Shown here in pieces: positions 40,086 through 48,759 of a DNA stretch of 64,000 bases. Each line of letters opens with the position of its first letter. Position 1 is the first letter of the stretch. Position numbers and translations under genes: made by a program. A model generated the notes under the pieces. That model did not search any database. It had not been told where the DNA came from and saw nothing but the letters and a program-made list of their open reading frames with translations. This DNA comes from Haematospirillum jordaniae (GTDB lineage: Bacteria > Pseudomonadota > Alphaproteobacteria > Rhodospirillales > Rhodospirillaceae): contig NZ_CP014525.1 in assembly GCF_001611975.1 (NCBI RefSeq), positions 1,356,001-1,420,000 on the forward strand. The letters run 5' to 3'.

Positions 40086-40300
40086 AACGACTTGAATTGT
40101 CAGCCCAAGTTGCCTTGTGGCAAGGCCTTTTCGGGCACCCCGCAGGGTGGGCGGGTTTATGGCACAGCGTATCGACCCATGCAAGCATAAAAATGTGGGC
40201 CAGTGGGTTGACGGTGATGACCTGATCATCGCACAGTGCCAGCGTTCCGGCCTGTTGGCAGCGGGATCATGTGCGATTGTTTTGTACAGGCAATTATCTG

Positions 40301-40501
40301 ATGACAGATACTCCGGTTGTTTCGGAAGAGAAGGGCGGTGGATCCCGACCGTCGAAAGATCGTCGCCAGGATCGTCTGGCCATGGCCCTGCGGGAGAACC
40401 TGTTGCGACGCAAGCAGCAGACCCGATCGCGCGCCATTTCCGATGATGATTCAGGGGTATGCCCGTCAGTATCTGCCGTGCCTCGGGATGAAACCGGATG
40501 A
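40301..40501 (+). CDS. Small conserved alphaproteobacterial protein
   Basis: A 66-aa protein; SKDRRQDRLAMALRENLLRRKQQTRSRA is a basic helical core I associate with a short protein often found just upstream of murA in Rhodospirillales. Function unknown. ATG 40301 has only a weak AGG upstream. It is the first host gene right of the prophage, in line with dcd and murA. Confidence 0.6.
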   Translation: MTDTPVVSEEKGGGSRPSKDRRQDRLAMALRENLLRRKQQTRSRAISDDDSGVCPSVSAVPRDETG

Positions 40502-40634
40502 TATGCCCGTAAAACGGGCCTGAAACCAAAAACACGCCGTTGTGGTCTGGCGCGTGCTGCGCTACAAGGTGCCGTTTCCGCCCCGTTGTGTCACAGGGCA
40601 ACACCCCGGTTCCAAATGATGGAGACTGTTCCCC

Positions 40635-41189
40635 ATGGCCGTCATGCCTGATACCTGGATTCGTGAAATGGCCCGCAACCGCGGCATGATCGAACCTTTT
40701 ACCGACCGTCTGGAACGGGATGGCGTGATTTCCTACGGCGTCTCTTCGTATGGGTACGATGCCCGGGTTGCCGACGAGTTCAAGATTTTTACCAATGTTG
40801 ATTCAGCCGTTGTTGATCCAAAGGAATTTTCAGACAAGAGCTTTGTGAACCGCAAGACAGATGTCTGCGTTATTCCCCCCAACAGCTTTGCCTTGGCCCG
40901 TACGGTCGAATACTTTCGTATTCCACGTGATACGCTGGTGATCTGTCTTGGCAAGTCAACGTATGCCCGATGCGGAATCATCGTCAACGTCACGCCTCTG
41001 GAACCCGAATGGGAAGGCCACGTGACACTTGAATTTTCCAATACCACTCCCTTGCCTGCACGCATATATGCCAACGAGGGAGCTTGTCAGTTTATCTTCC
41101 TGAAGGGGAATCCCGAATGCGAAACTTCCTATGGCGACCGCAAGGGCAAGTACATGGGCCAGAAGGGCGTGACACTGCCCCGGCTGTGA
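40635..41189 (+). CDS. dcd: dCTP deaminase
   Basis: Cytosolic enzyme converting dCTP to dUTP for thymidylate synthesis. All 184 residues are present: the N-terminal MAVMPDTWIREMAR, the substrate loop LGKSTYARCGI, the catalytic Glu in VTPLEPEWEGHVTLEFSN, and the C-terminal nucleotide-binding tail SYGDRKGKYMGQKGV that folds over the active site. GGAG precedes ATG 40635 by about nine bases. It is followed 62 bases later by murA in the same direction. Confidence 0.97.
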   Translation: MAVMPDTWIREMARNRGMIEPFTDRLERDGVISYGVSSYGYDARVADEFKIFTNVDSAVVDPKEFSDKSFVNRKTDVCVIPPNSFALARTVEYFRIPRDTLVICLGKSTYARCGIIVNVTPLEPEWEGHVTLEFSNTTPLPARIYANEGACQFIFLKGNPECETSYGDRKGKYMGQKGVTLPRL

Positions 41190-41251
41190 TAGAACGCCCG
41201 GCAGTGGACAGCCTGACGGTAGAGCGCCCCCGGCAGGAGCAGCGTGGAGGG

Positions 41252-42553
41252 ATGGATCGCATCCGCATCGTCGGGGGAACGCCCCTGCGCGGAACGATTC
41301 CGATCGGCGGTGCGAAGAATGCAGCCTTGCCCCTGATGGCGGCGGCACTCTTGACCGAGGAGACCTTGCGTCTGACCAACCTGCCGCATCTGGCAGATAT
41401 CACCACCATGGCGCACCTGTTGGCCCAGCACGGGACTAGTATGCACCTGAATGGGGGTGAGGGCGGTGTCGGCAGTGCATCAGGCCGTGTGTTGGAGTTG
41501 CAGGCTGCCGATATAACAAGCCTGACGGCACCCTATGACCTTGTCCGGAAAATGCGGGCCAGCGTTCTGGTCTTGGGTCCATTGCTGGCACGTTTTGGTG
41601 CATGTCGTGTTTCATTGCCCGGCGGCTGTTCCATCGGAACTAGGCCTGTGGACCTGCATCTGAAGGCCATGGAGGCACTTGGGGCCGAGATTTCGCTGGA
41701 CGAGGGATATATCAACGCCCGCATCCGTGATGACCTGAATGGCCGTTTGCGCGGTGGCACCATCATGTTCCCTGCTGTCACCGTTGGCGGAACAGAGAAT
41801 GCCTTGATGGCCGCCTGCCTGGCTGAGGGTGAGACTGTGATCATGAATGCGGCCCAGGAGCCGGAAATCACGGATCTGGTCAATTGCCTGACCCTGATGG
41901 GCGCCAGGATTTCCGGCATTGGCTCCAATTGTTTGCGGGTCGAGGGCGTGTCGTCCCTGCACGGGACAGAATATTCGGTTTTGCCCGATCGTATTGAAAC
42001 CGGGACGTATGCTATTGCGGCGGCCATTACACGTGGCGATGTGGAACTGGTCGGTGCCAATTCTGCGGCCTTGGGTGCAGTCTTTTCTGCCCTGAACGAA
42101 TGTGGCGTTGAAGTGATTGAAACCTCGCGCGGGGTTCGTATTCGCGCTGATGGTGCCGAGATCCGGGGCATTGATCTGATGACCGAACCCTATCCCGGCT
42201 TCCCCACCGATATGCAGGCCCAGTTCATGGCTCTGATGGCAACGGCCAACGGGGCTTCGATGATTACCGAGACAATTTTCGAGAACCGGTTCATGCATGT
42301 GCCCGAGCTGTGCCGTATGGGGGCCAGAATCAACGTACACGGTGCTTCTGCCATTGTGCGTGGTATGCCCCGGCTTTCTGGTGCCCCGGTGATGGCCACG
42401 GACCTCAGGGCCTCTGTTTCCCTTGTTCTGGCCGGTTTGGCCGCTGAAGGGGAGACCATTGTGAACCGTATTTACCACCTTGACCGCGGTTATGAGCGTC
42501 TGGAAGCCAAGCTTGCCGCCTGCGGTGCCAACATAGAGCGTTTACGTGGCTGA
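41252..42553 (+). CDS. murA: UDP-N-acetylglucosamine 1-carboxyvinyltransferase
   Basis: First committed step of peptidoglycan synthesis: transfers enolpyruvate from PEP to UDP-GlcNAc. Catalytic Cys126 lies in LPGGCSIGTRPVD, so the enzyme should be fosfomycin-sensitive. Lys in IGGAKNAALP binds PEP, and the usual MTEPYPGFPTDMQAQ segment is present. ATG 41252 (MDRIRIVGG) is chosen because that is where the family begins; the frame stays open back into dcd but those residues are not MurA-like. AGGAG lies 12 bases upstream. Length 433 aa is normal. Confidence 0.97.
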   Translation: MDRIRIVGGTPLRGTIPIGGAKNAALPLMAAALLTEETLRLTNLPHLADITTMAHLLAQHGTSMHLNGGEGGVGSASGRVLELQAADITSLTAPYDLVRKMRASVLVLGPLLARFGACRVSLPGGCSIGTRPVDLHLKAMEALGAEISLDEGYINARIRDDLNGRLRGGTIMFPAVTVGGTENALMAACLAEGETVIMNAAQEPEITDLVNCLTLMGARISGIGSNCLRVEGVSSLHGTEYSVLPDRIETGTYAIAAAITRGDVELVGANSAALGAVFSALNECGVEVIETSRGVRIRADGAEIRGIDLMTEPYPGFPTDMQAQFMALMATANGASMITETIFENRFMHVPELCRMGARINVHGASAIVRGMPRLSGAPVMATDLRASVSLVLAGLAAEGETIVNRIYHLDRGYERLEAKLAACGANIERLRG

Positions 42554-42573
42554 TTCTTTACTGTGTGTTGTGT

Positions 42574-42608
42574 CGTGGTCTTATTCTCGTCCACCGGGAA
42601 AGACCACG
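42574..42608 (+). terminator. Possible murA terminator
   Basis: An 8-bp stem (42574-42581 with 42601-42608) 20 bases after the murA stop. There is no T-run, so intrinsic termination is doubtful. Confidence 0.35.
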
Positions 42609-42723
42609 GCTTCAGAAAGACCCGCCCCCCTTTATTGCCCGGGGGTGCGTGCTATAGTCGGGCAGCGGCAAAGGCCGGTGTGTGGCATCCGCGTGGCGCG
42701 GGGCCGGGTGAGATGAGGGGTTA

Positions 42724-43002
42724 ATGGCCAAGCCCAAGTCCAAGCCCAAGCTGGGATCTCGTGCAGAGAATATCCAGGAATTGAAGCGTCTCCAAGAGAT
42801 GTACAACGCCTTGCCGCCCGGCAAGAAAAAGGCGATGCAGAAGCCTATCCAGGAACGTATAGATCAGTTGAACGCGGCTATAAACAGCGGCGGCGGGGCT
42901 GTTGTTTCTGCCCTGCAGACCATTGTGCTGGTTGTTCTGGTTGCGATCATCGCCTTGGGTCTAGGGTTCTTTGGTATCTCGTACTACGTACGGTTCCGGT
43001 AG
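42724..43002 (+). CDS. Small single-span membrane protein
   Basis: A 92-aa protein. The first 55 residues are Lys-rich and helical (MAKPKSKPKLGSRAENIQELKRLQEMYNALPPGKKKAMQ). The C-terminus is one membrane span (ALQTIVLVVLVAIIALGLGFFGISYYV). GATGAGGGG precedes ATG 42724. Unrecognised; it could be a small cytosol-facing anchor. It lies between murA and the UPF0262 gene. Confidence 0.65.
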   Translation: MAKPKSKPKLGSRAENIQELKRLQEMYNALPPGKKKAMQKPIQERIDQLNAAINSGGGAVVSALQTIVLVVLVAIIALGLGFFGISYYVRFR

Positions 43003-43166
43003 AACTTTTGCGGTCTTTTCCATGTGCTGCCTTGACAAGATGCTGTGGTGCGGCAAACCTTGCCGGGCTGGCACTTCCATTTTTGGCAGTTCTTGGGAGA
43101 GACTATGACTTGCAGATTCTTTCATACAGAAGGGTCTTTCGCCCTGTCCGGAAGTTGCACCTCTTG

Positions 43167-43691
43167 ATGCCAGGGGCAGGAAATGACGGTGTGAAGACAC
43201 CGGCTGTCCTTGCTGTGGACAAGAACAGGATTGTCTCTGTTCATCTGGATGAGAAAATCGTTCGCAGCCGCAGGCCGGAGGTCGAGCATGAGCGGCGTAT
43301 GGCCATTTACGATCTGATCGAGGACAATACCTTCCGTGTGTCGGGTGCGGGGAATGAAGGTCCGTACAGTCTTCACCTTTTCGTTGAAGGAGAGAAGCTG
43401 TATTTTGATGTCCGGACGGAAGGCGACATACCAATAGAAACGTTTTTTCTGTCCCTGAAAGGATTCCGGGCTGTGATCCGGGAGTATTTCATGGTTTGCG
43501 ACAGCTACTACGGGGCCATCCGCACGGCTGCACCGTCGCGTATTGAGGCGGTTGATGCAGGACGGCGGAGTCTCCATAACGAGGGGGCATCGATGTTGCG
43601 CCAGCAGCTTTCCGATGCCGGTATTGATATTGACTTGGATACGGCCCGCCGCTTGTTCACCTTGGTCTGCGTTCTGCACGCGCGGAGTTGA
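43167..43691 (+). CDS. UPF0262 family protein
   Basis: A 174-aa protein specific to alphaproteobacteria, with no assigned biochemical function. Typical blocks: RPEVEHERRMAIYDLIEDN, GPYSLHLFVEGEKLYFDVR, VCDSYYGAIRTAAPSRIEAVDAGRRSLHNEG and the C-terminal DLDTARRLFTLVCVLH. ATG 43167 is chosen over the open frame to 43008, whose residues are not family-like; its ribosome site is weak. The phosphatase gene follows four bases later, so they are probably co-transcribed. Confidence 0.9.
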   Translation: MPGAGNDGVKTPAVLAVDKNRIVSVHLDEKIVRSRRPEVEHERRMAIYDLIEDNTFRVSGAGNEGPYSLHLFVEGEKLYFDVRTEGDIPIETFFLSLKGFRAVIREYFMVCDSYYGAIRTAAPSRIEAVDAGRRSLHNEGASMLRQQLSDAGIDIDLDTARRLFTLVCVLHARS

Positions 43692-43694
43692 GGG

Positions 43695-44147
43695 GTGGAG
43701 CGAAGCGATCCATCAGCAGTCTTGTTTGTCTGTACGATGAACTCCATTCGTTCTCCTATGGCGGCAGCCATCCTGCGTTATCTGTATGGAAAGAAAATCT
43801 ATGTTGATTCAGCCGGTGTTCGCTGTGGCCAGCTGGATGGCTTTGCGGTTGCTGTTATGGCCGAAATTGGTATTGACGTGTCGCGCCATAGTCCTAAAAC
43901 TTTTGATGATCTGGATGATGACAGCTTTGACCTAGTGATTTCCCTGTCGCCCGAAGCGCAACACAAGGCCGTTGAGCTGACCCGCACGGTGGCGTGTGAT
44001 GTGGAGTTCTGGCACACGTTTGATCCTTCTGTCGTTGAAGGATCGCGGGAGGTGAGGCTGGATGCATACCGTCAGGTGCGTGATGATCTGATCAAGCGGA
44101 TCAAGGACCGATTTGGCCCTCCTGTCGAAGGCGCGGGCAGCGTCTAG
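43695..44147 (+). CDS. Low-molecular-weight phosphotyrosine phosphatase-like protein
   Basis: A 150-aa protein with the LMW-PTP/ArsC fold. The active-site loop C13-T-M-N-S-I-R19 (CX5R) lies after VLFV, and the general-acid Asp is in HTFDPS. It may dephosphorylate tyrosine or reduce arsenate; arsenate-reductase cysteines are not evident. Start is GTG 43695. It commonly follows UPF0262. It ends four bases into the opposite-strand response regulator (convergent). Confidence 0.85.
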   Translation: MERSDPSAVLFVCTMNSIRSPMAAAILRYLYGKKIYVDSAGVRCGQLDGFAVAVMAEIGIDVSRHSPKTFDDLDDDSFDLVISLSPEAQHKAVELTRTVACDVEFWHTFDPSVVEGSREVRLDAYRQVRDDLIKRIKDRFGPPVEGAGSV

Positions 44148-45730
44148 AAAATATCGTCGCGGTATCGATCGCGGGCTTCCAGCAGGTCCGGCAGCTTCTC
44201 GAAAAGAATGCGGACCAAGGATGGATCAAACTGGGTTCCGGAATTTTCCTCGAAGTATTGTAGAATGCGTTCCAGTGGCCAAGCCTTCTTGTACACACTG
44301 TCACTGGCAAGGCTGTCGAAAACATCGGCTATAGCCGTAATACGGGCGGGCAGGGGAATGATCTTCCCGGACAGACGTCTTGGATATCCTGTGCCGTCCC
44401 AGCGTTCGTGGTGCCCACCGGCGATAATGGCGGCACATTTGAGAATTTCCAGGTCGGACTGGATCAGCATGTCCTCGCCAATAATGGTGTGGGTTTTCAT
44501 GACCTCCCACTCCTCATCGGTCAATTTACCGGGTTTGTTCAAGATGGCATCCGGAATGCCGATCTTGCCGACATCGTGTAACGGAGAGGCTGCCAGCAGG
44601 ACCTGTGCATCCCGGCGCGGCATACCTGCTGCCAGGGCCAGAATCCAGGAGTATTCTGCCACACGCCTGACATGCTGGCTGCTTTCCATGGCCCGGGTTT
44701 CCACGGCTTCTCCCAGGCGTTGGACAACCTCTTTCTGGGCGCGCTCCACAAGATCGATCAAGTTGTAATTGTCCATGGCATAGGCCATGGTTCGGCAAAA
44801 GACATCAAGAACCGGTCGCTGTGGAATGGACGAGGCATCAACGCCGTCCAGCATCAGGATATTCTTGATTTCGACCGAGCTGCGGAAACTGGCCAGTGCC
44901 ATGATCCCATCCATGGCGAAGTGCCCGTTCTCCGGGATCTTGCTTTCCAGGCGTTTCAGGTCATCCGGCAGGTCCGGGCGAAGGTCTTCCAGCCGGCCGG
45001 TCATGGGTGGGCTGTAACGTCCCGTCCCTGCCATGATGGCAATTTTCCCTGTGCGGCGTTGAACGCTCAGTACCAGCCCGTGCATGGGGGATTCAGCCGT
45101 TGTGTCATGTAGATGCAGAAGATCATGAAACAGGTGCAACGCGGTTTCTGCAAACCGGTTGGCCGGCTGATAGGAAAACAGAGATCCAGCCCCGTTCAGG
45201 ATCAGGTCAAGCCCGCGCTGGGTTGCCTCTAGGGTTTTTATGTCTCTCCAGGACCGTAGACAGGAAAAAAACAGGGTATGCAGCTTGCGGGCTGTCAGCT
45301 CGGTTTTTTCCTTGTAGTCATTGATGTCGTAGGTGGTGATAACCTCCCGTTCCGGTGCTTGTCCCGGCTGTCCGGTGCGCAGCACAATCCGGACATCGGT
45401 ATTGCCAAGTCCGTTCCGGATCCATTGAGCCAGGTCCAGGCCGGCGTGCTCTGTCTCCATCACGACATCCAGCAGGATAACGGCGATATCGCTGCGCAAT
45501 TCGAGTATTTTGCGTGCCTCGGCTGCGGACATGGCGTTGATAATTTCAAGAGGGCGGTCTGCGAACCGGAATCCGGCTAGGGCTAGCTCTGTAACGCGGT
45601 GCACCTCGGGCTCGTCATCGACAATCAGAACCGGCCAGCCGTTTGCAACGGTGGATGTGGCCTCGTCTGCCCCCTGTTTCTTTTTCTTTCGCGGAGACTT
45701 CGGGCTGAGCATGGGGGATTTTCCGGTCAT
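44144..45730 (-). CDS. Response regulator with HD-GYP phosphodiesterase output
   Basis: A 528-aa two-component output protein that should hydrolyse cyclic-di-GMP when phosphorylated. The receiver domain (about 33-155) has Asp88 in VILLDVV as the phosphoacceptor. A DUF3369 sensor-like linker (about 175-330) and an HD-GYP domain follow, with HD at about 384 (PLHDVGKIGIPD), HHERWDG, and GYP at about 446, so the active site is intact. It overlaps the histidine kinase by four bases, forming one operon. Confidence 0.92.
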   Translation of the reverse strand: MTGKSPMLSPKSPRKKKKQGADEATSTVANGWPVLIVDDEPEVHRVTELALAGFRFADRPLEIINAMSAAEARKILELRSDIAVILLDVVMETEHAGLDLAQWIRNGLGNTDVRIVLRTGQPGQAPEREVITTYDINDYKEKTELTARKLHTLFFSCLRSWRDIKTLEATQRGLDLILNGAGSLFSYQPANRFAETALHLFHDLLHLHDTTAESPMHGLVLSVQRRTGKIAIMAGTGRYSPPMTGRLEDLRPDLPDDLKRLESKIPENGHFAMDGIMALASFRSSVEIKNILMLDGVDASSIPQRPVLDVFCRTMAYAMDNYNLIDLVERAQKEVVQRLGEAVETRAMESSQHVRRVAEYSWILALAAGMPRRDAQVLLAASPLHDVGKIGIPDAILNKPGKLTDEEWEVMKTHTIIGEDMLIQSDLEILKCAAIIAGGHHERWDGTGYPRRLSGKIIPLPARITAIADVFDSLASDSVYKKAWPLERILQYFEENSGTQFDPSLVRILFEKLPDLLEARDRYRDDIF

Positions 45731-47580
45731 GGTACATGGCCCTCCTCGTGAGGGGTCAGGGACGGCAGGATAATCCTGAAAGACAGTCCCTCTCCGGGTG
45801 GGCTGCTGTAGTGCATTTGCCCTCCCAGAGCTCCGGTCACAATGTTGTAGACAATATGCAGGCCCAGCCCGGTTCCACCGCTGCCGCGCTTCGTCGTAAA
45901 AAAGGGTTCGGTCAGGCGGGGCAGGTGTTCAGGGCTGACGCCGGTGCCGTTATCCGACACGGTGATCTCTGCCATGCCTGTTCCCGGCGTTTCTTGGCGG
46001 GCCGCAATCCATACCGTGTTGCCATCTTTCTTTTCGGGAAAGGCATGGGTCAGGGCGTTCATAACTAGGTTGGTCATAACTTGCCCTAATGGACCCGGAT
46101 GTGTGGACAGGCTGATGTCATCTGGAATATCCGTTTCCACGCGAACCCCAGACTGGCGGATTCGCGGTGTCAGGCTGACAACAACATCCTTAATATGCTG
46201 TTTCAGATTGACCTTGCGGATTTCTTCGCTGGAGCTGTTGGTGGCAATATTCTTGAAGGATCGTACCAGTTCGGCAGCGCGTTCGATGTTTCCTAGAACC
46301 ATCCGGATGGTTTCTTTTGCGCCACTCATGAAGTTTTCGAAGGTCTCGGAGTCCAAGTCTTCGCGCTCATAGCACGCTTCCAGCTCGCTGATGGACTCAT
46401 CCAGAAGCGAGGCTGCGGTCAACCCAACGCCAACGGGGGTGTTGATTTCATGGGCAATGCCGCTGACTAGGCTGCCAAGGGATGCAAGCTTTTCAGATTC
46501 TACCAGTTCTTTCTGGGTGCGTTGCAGGTCTTCTAGGCTCTTGCGCAGGGCTGCGTTGGCTGTCTGTGCGGCGTGGTGGGCGTCCCTGATCTCGATTTCA
46601 ACCTGTATGCGTTTGGTCATGTCGGTGCATGTGATCACCGTGCCCCCGATATCGTGCGGCATTGGAATACCTTCCAGTTCCACGATATGGCCGTTATGTC
46701 GTTGCAGGGCAAGGCTGAAGGGAACGTAACGGCCTTTTTCATCCTGTACGGCTTGTGGAAGGGGGGCTAGGTCCTGCCCGCTTTTTCCACTTTGTGTAAT
46801 GGAGAGCAGGGGCGTGCCAATGGTACTGCACCGCGCGGGCAGACCAAGGATTTTCAGAAATTGAGGGTTGCACAGTGCCAGCTGGTTGTCCGCATCAAAG
46901 CATCCGACGCCACGACTGATGTTATTGAGGACAGCCTCCATCAGGGCGCTTTGCACCTGGATCTGGTGTGTGCGTTCCTCGATCTGACGTTCTAGGGATT
47001 CGTTGAGAAGCCGCAGCTCTTCTTCTGCTTCACGCCGCAGCTTTGCTTGCCATACGGTGCCAAGAACATCGCAGAGATAGGTGGCAAAAGCACGCTCTTC
47101 TGCGCTCCAGGTTGGTCTTGGTGTTTCGGTTGTCATGCCAAAAAGCCCAATAACCCGACCGTTTGAGTAGATATGGGCCCCGAGATGGGCTTGGCTTTGT
47201 GCCGAGATGGCGCCGGCCTTAATCATAACGGACAGGGGGGCACGGTGTTCGGGCATGGTCAGGATTGTCAGCCGCTGTCGGTCCAGATCATGAATATAGT
47301 CCGGAAGCAGGGAGACCTGAAAAGGAGCGCAGCGGCCATGACCCTCTTCCATCGGGGCATACATATCCTGGCACATCAATTCACTGCGGCTTTCGTTGTA
47401 AAGCCATATTCCGGCCTGTTCCACCTCTAGTGACGTGACAGCCAGTTCGGTCATACTGCGGGCGGCTTCCACGAAAGAGCCATTGGAAATGGACGAATGG
47501 CGTGGCACAACCTGCATTGCGTTCATCATGCGCCGCAATGGCTCTGCAACAGCTCTGGAGGACCGATCTGGAACAGGCAT
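45727..47580 (-). CDS. GAF-PAS hybrid sensor histidine kinase
   Basis: A 617-aa soluble sensor kinase. A GAF domain (about 35-185; EQAGIWLYNESRSELMCQDMY...SNGRVIGLFGMTT) is followed by a PAS_7 domain (VLNNISRGVGCFDADNQLALCNPQF), HisKA with the phospho-His in GIAHEINTP, and HATPase_c with N-box NLVMNALTHAFP, G1 DNGTGV and G2 GTGLGLH. No membrane segments are seen, so the signal is likely cytoplasmic. ATG 47580 is chosen; the frame is open to GTG 47619. Partner of the HD-GYP regulator. Confidence 0.9.
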   Translation of the reverse strand: MPVPDRSSRAVAEPLRRMMNAMQVVPRHSSISNGSFVEAARSMTELAVTSLEVEQAGIWLYNESRSELMCQDMYAPMEEGHGRCAPFQVSLLPDYIHDLDRQRLTILTMPEHRAPLSVMIKAGAISAQSQAHLGAHIYSNGRVIGLFGMTTETPRPTWSAEERAFATYLCDVLGTVWQAKLRREAEEELRLLNESLERQIEERTHQIQVQSALMEAVLNNISRGVGCFDADNQLALCNPQFLKILGLPARCSTIGTPLLSITQSGKSGQDLAPLPQAVQDEKGRYVPFSLALQRHNGHIVELEGIPMPHDIGGTVITCTDMTKRIQVEIEIRDAHHAAQTANAALRKSLEDLQRTQKELVESEKLASLGSLVSGIAHEINTPVGVGLTAASLLDESISELEACYEREDLDSETFENFMSGAKETIRMVLGNIERAAELVRSFKNIATNSSSEEIRKVNLKQHIKDVVVSLTPRIRQSGVRVETDIPDDISLSTHPGPLGQVMTNLVMNALTHAFPEKKDGNTVWIAARQETPGTGMAEITVSDNGTGVSPEHLPRLTEPFFTTKRGSGGTGLGLHIVYNIVTGALGGQMHYSSPPGEGLSFRIILPSLTPHEEGHVP

Positions 47581-47903
47581 CAGGAACACGCACCCTGCCG
47601 GACAAGACCATGCGTGCACATGGTCTGGTTCACTATGCGGTTCTGTTTTGTATCAGGCAAATAACGCCCGGAAGGTTCTTTCAGTATGGGCAAAAGCCGG
47701 AATTGGTAAAAAGTGTGGACGAAAAGCCATATTCGGGGTTCTATGGAGCCATTCAGGCCCAATGCCCCTGTGTTGCAGCGCGGTATGTTGTGTGTCCAGG
47801 ATACGTTCGTGCCGGTCCCGTGGTCAAAGAGCTTGACCGCGCGGCGGTTTTTTAACATTTATGTGATGCAGTTTTACTGGCACGTGCCAAATCAGGAGCA
47901 AGA
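47581..47903. other. Divergent gap between histidine kinase and infA
   Basis: About 320 bases with no convincing gene. TTGACC at 47833-47838 could be a -35 for infA, but the -10 is weak (AACATT/TTATGT region). GGAGCAAGA before 47904 is the infA ribosome site. No hairpin stands out. Confidence 0.4.
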
Positions 47904-48122
47904 ATGTCCAAGGAAGATTCCCTCGAGTTTATGGGAGAAGTCACAGAGCTGCTGTCTAACGCCATGTTTCGTGTGAAGCTCGACAACGATCACGAAATTA
48001 TTGCCCACACATCCGGGCGCATGCGGAAGAACAGAATCCGTGTCCTGAAGGGTGACCGCGTTACGGTCGAGATGACCCCCTACGACCTCGATAAAGGTCG
48101 TATTACGTTCCGCTTCAAATAG
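47904..48122 (+). CDS. infA: Translation initiation factor IF-1
   Basis: 72-aa S1/OB-fold protein binding the ribosomal A site with IF2 and IF3. The sequence (MSKEDSLEFMGEVTELLSNAMFRVKLDN, HTSGRMRKNRIRVLKGDRVTVEMTPYDLDKGRITFR) is standard. Strong AGGAG site. Head of the infA-maf-RNase E/G-yacG-tRNA-Phe run. Confidence 0.99.
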   Translation: MSKEDSLEFMGEVTELLSNAMFRVKLDNDHEIIAHTSGRMRKNRIRVLKGDRVTVEMTPYDLDKGRITFRFK

Positions 48123-48175
48123 GCATGCTGGTTTTGCAGGAAGAGCGGCCGGTGTCTGGCATGGATAGGTCGTGC

Positions 48176-48754
48176 ATGCCGTCGCCCCTTGTTTTGGCCT
48201 CTGCATCTCCTCGTCGCCTTGATCTTTTGTCCCGTATTGGCTTGGTGCCTGCGGTTGTTGATCCCGCTGAAATCGACGAAACCCCCCTGAAGCAAGAAGG
48301 GCCTCGGCCGTATGCCCTTCGTTTGGCCCGTGCCAAGGCCGAAGCTGTTGCGCCACGCCATCACGGGGCCTTTGTGCTTGCCGCGGATACGGTTGTGGCG
48401 TGTGGGGCGCGTATTCTGCCAAAAGCAGAAGATGCGGATACGGCGCGTCGTTGCCTGTCCCTGTTGTCCGGGCGCCGTCACCGCGTCTACACCGGTGTCT
48501 GTGTGGTGGCCCCCGATGGCCGTCTGGCCTTGCGTGTTGTCCAGACTGTCGTTGGTTTTGCGGTTCTTTCGCCTGATCGTGTGCAACAGTATATTGATTC
48601 CGGTGAATGGGACGGGAAGGCCGGTGGTTACGCTATCCAAGGCATGGCCGAGGTCTTTGTGACGGGTTTGCACGGGTCTTGGTCCAATGTTGTGGGGCTG
48701 CCCTTGCGCGAGACAGATTGTCTTCTGGGTGGCTTGGGTTTTCGCCGGGGGTAA
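48176..48754 (+). CDS. maf: Maf-type nucleotide pyrophosphatase
   Basis: A 192-aa house-cleaning enzyme that hydrolyses dTTP/UTP or modified nucleotides. Family blocks: LVLASASPRRLDLLSRIG, FVLAADTVVACGARILPKA and GKAGGYAIQGMAEVFV with the catalytic residues. The family begins three or four residues before ASASPRR, so ATG 48176 is chosen; ATG 48125 and 48161 are also in frame, and none has a strong ribosome site. It follows infA by about 50 bases. Confidence 0.9.
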   Translation: MPSPLVLASASPRRLDLLSRIGLVPAVVDPAEIDETPLKQEGPRPYALRLARAKAEAVAPRHHGAFVLAADTVVACGARILPKAEDADTARRCLSLLSGRRHRVYTGVCVVAPDGRLALRVVQTVVGFAVLSPDRVQQYIDSGEWDGKAGGYAIQGMAEVFVTGLHGSWSNVVGLPLRETDCLLGGLGFRRG

Positions 48755-48759
48755 GGCTG

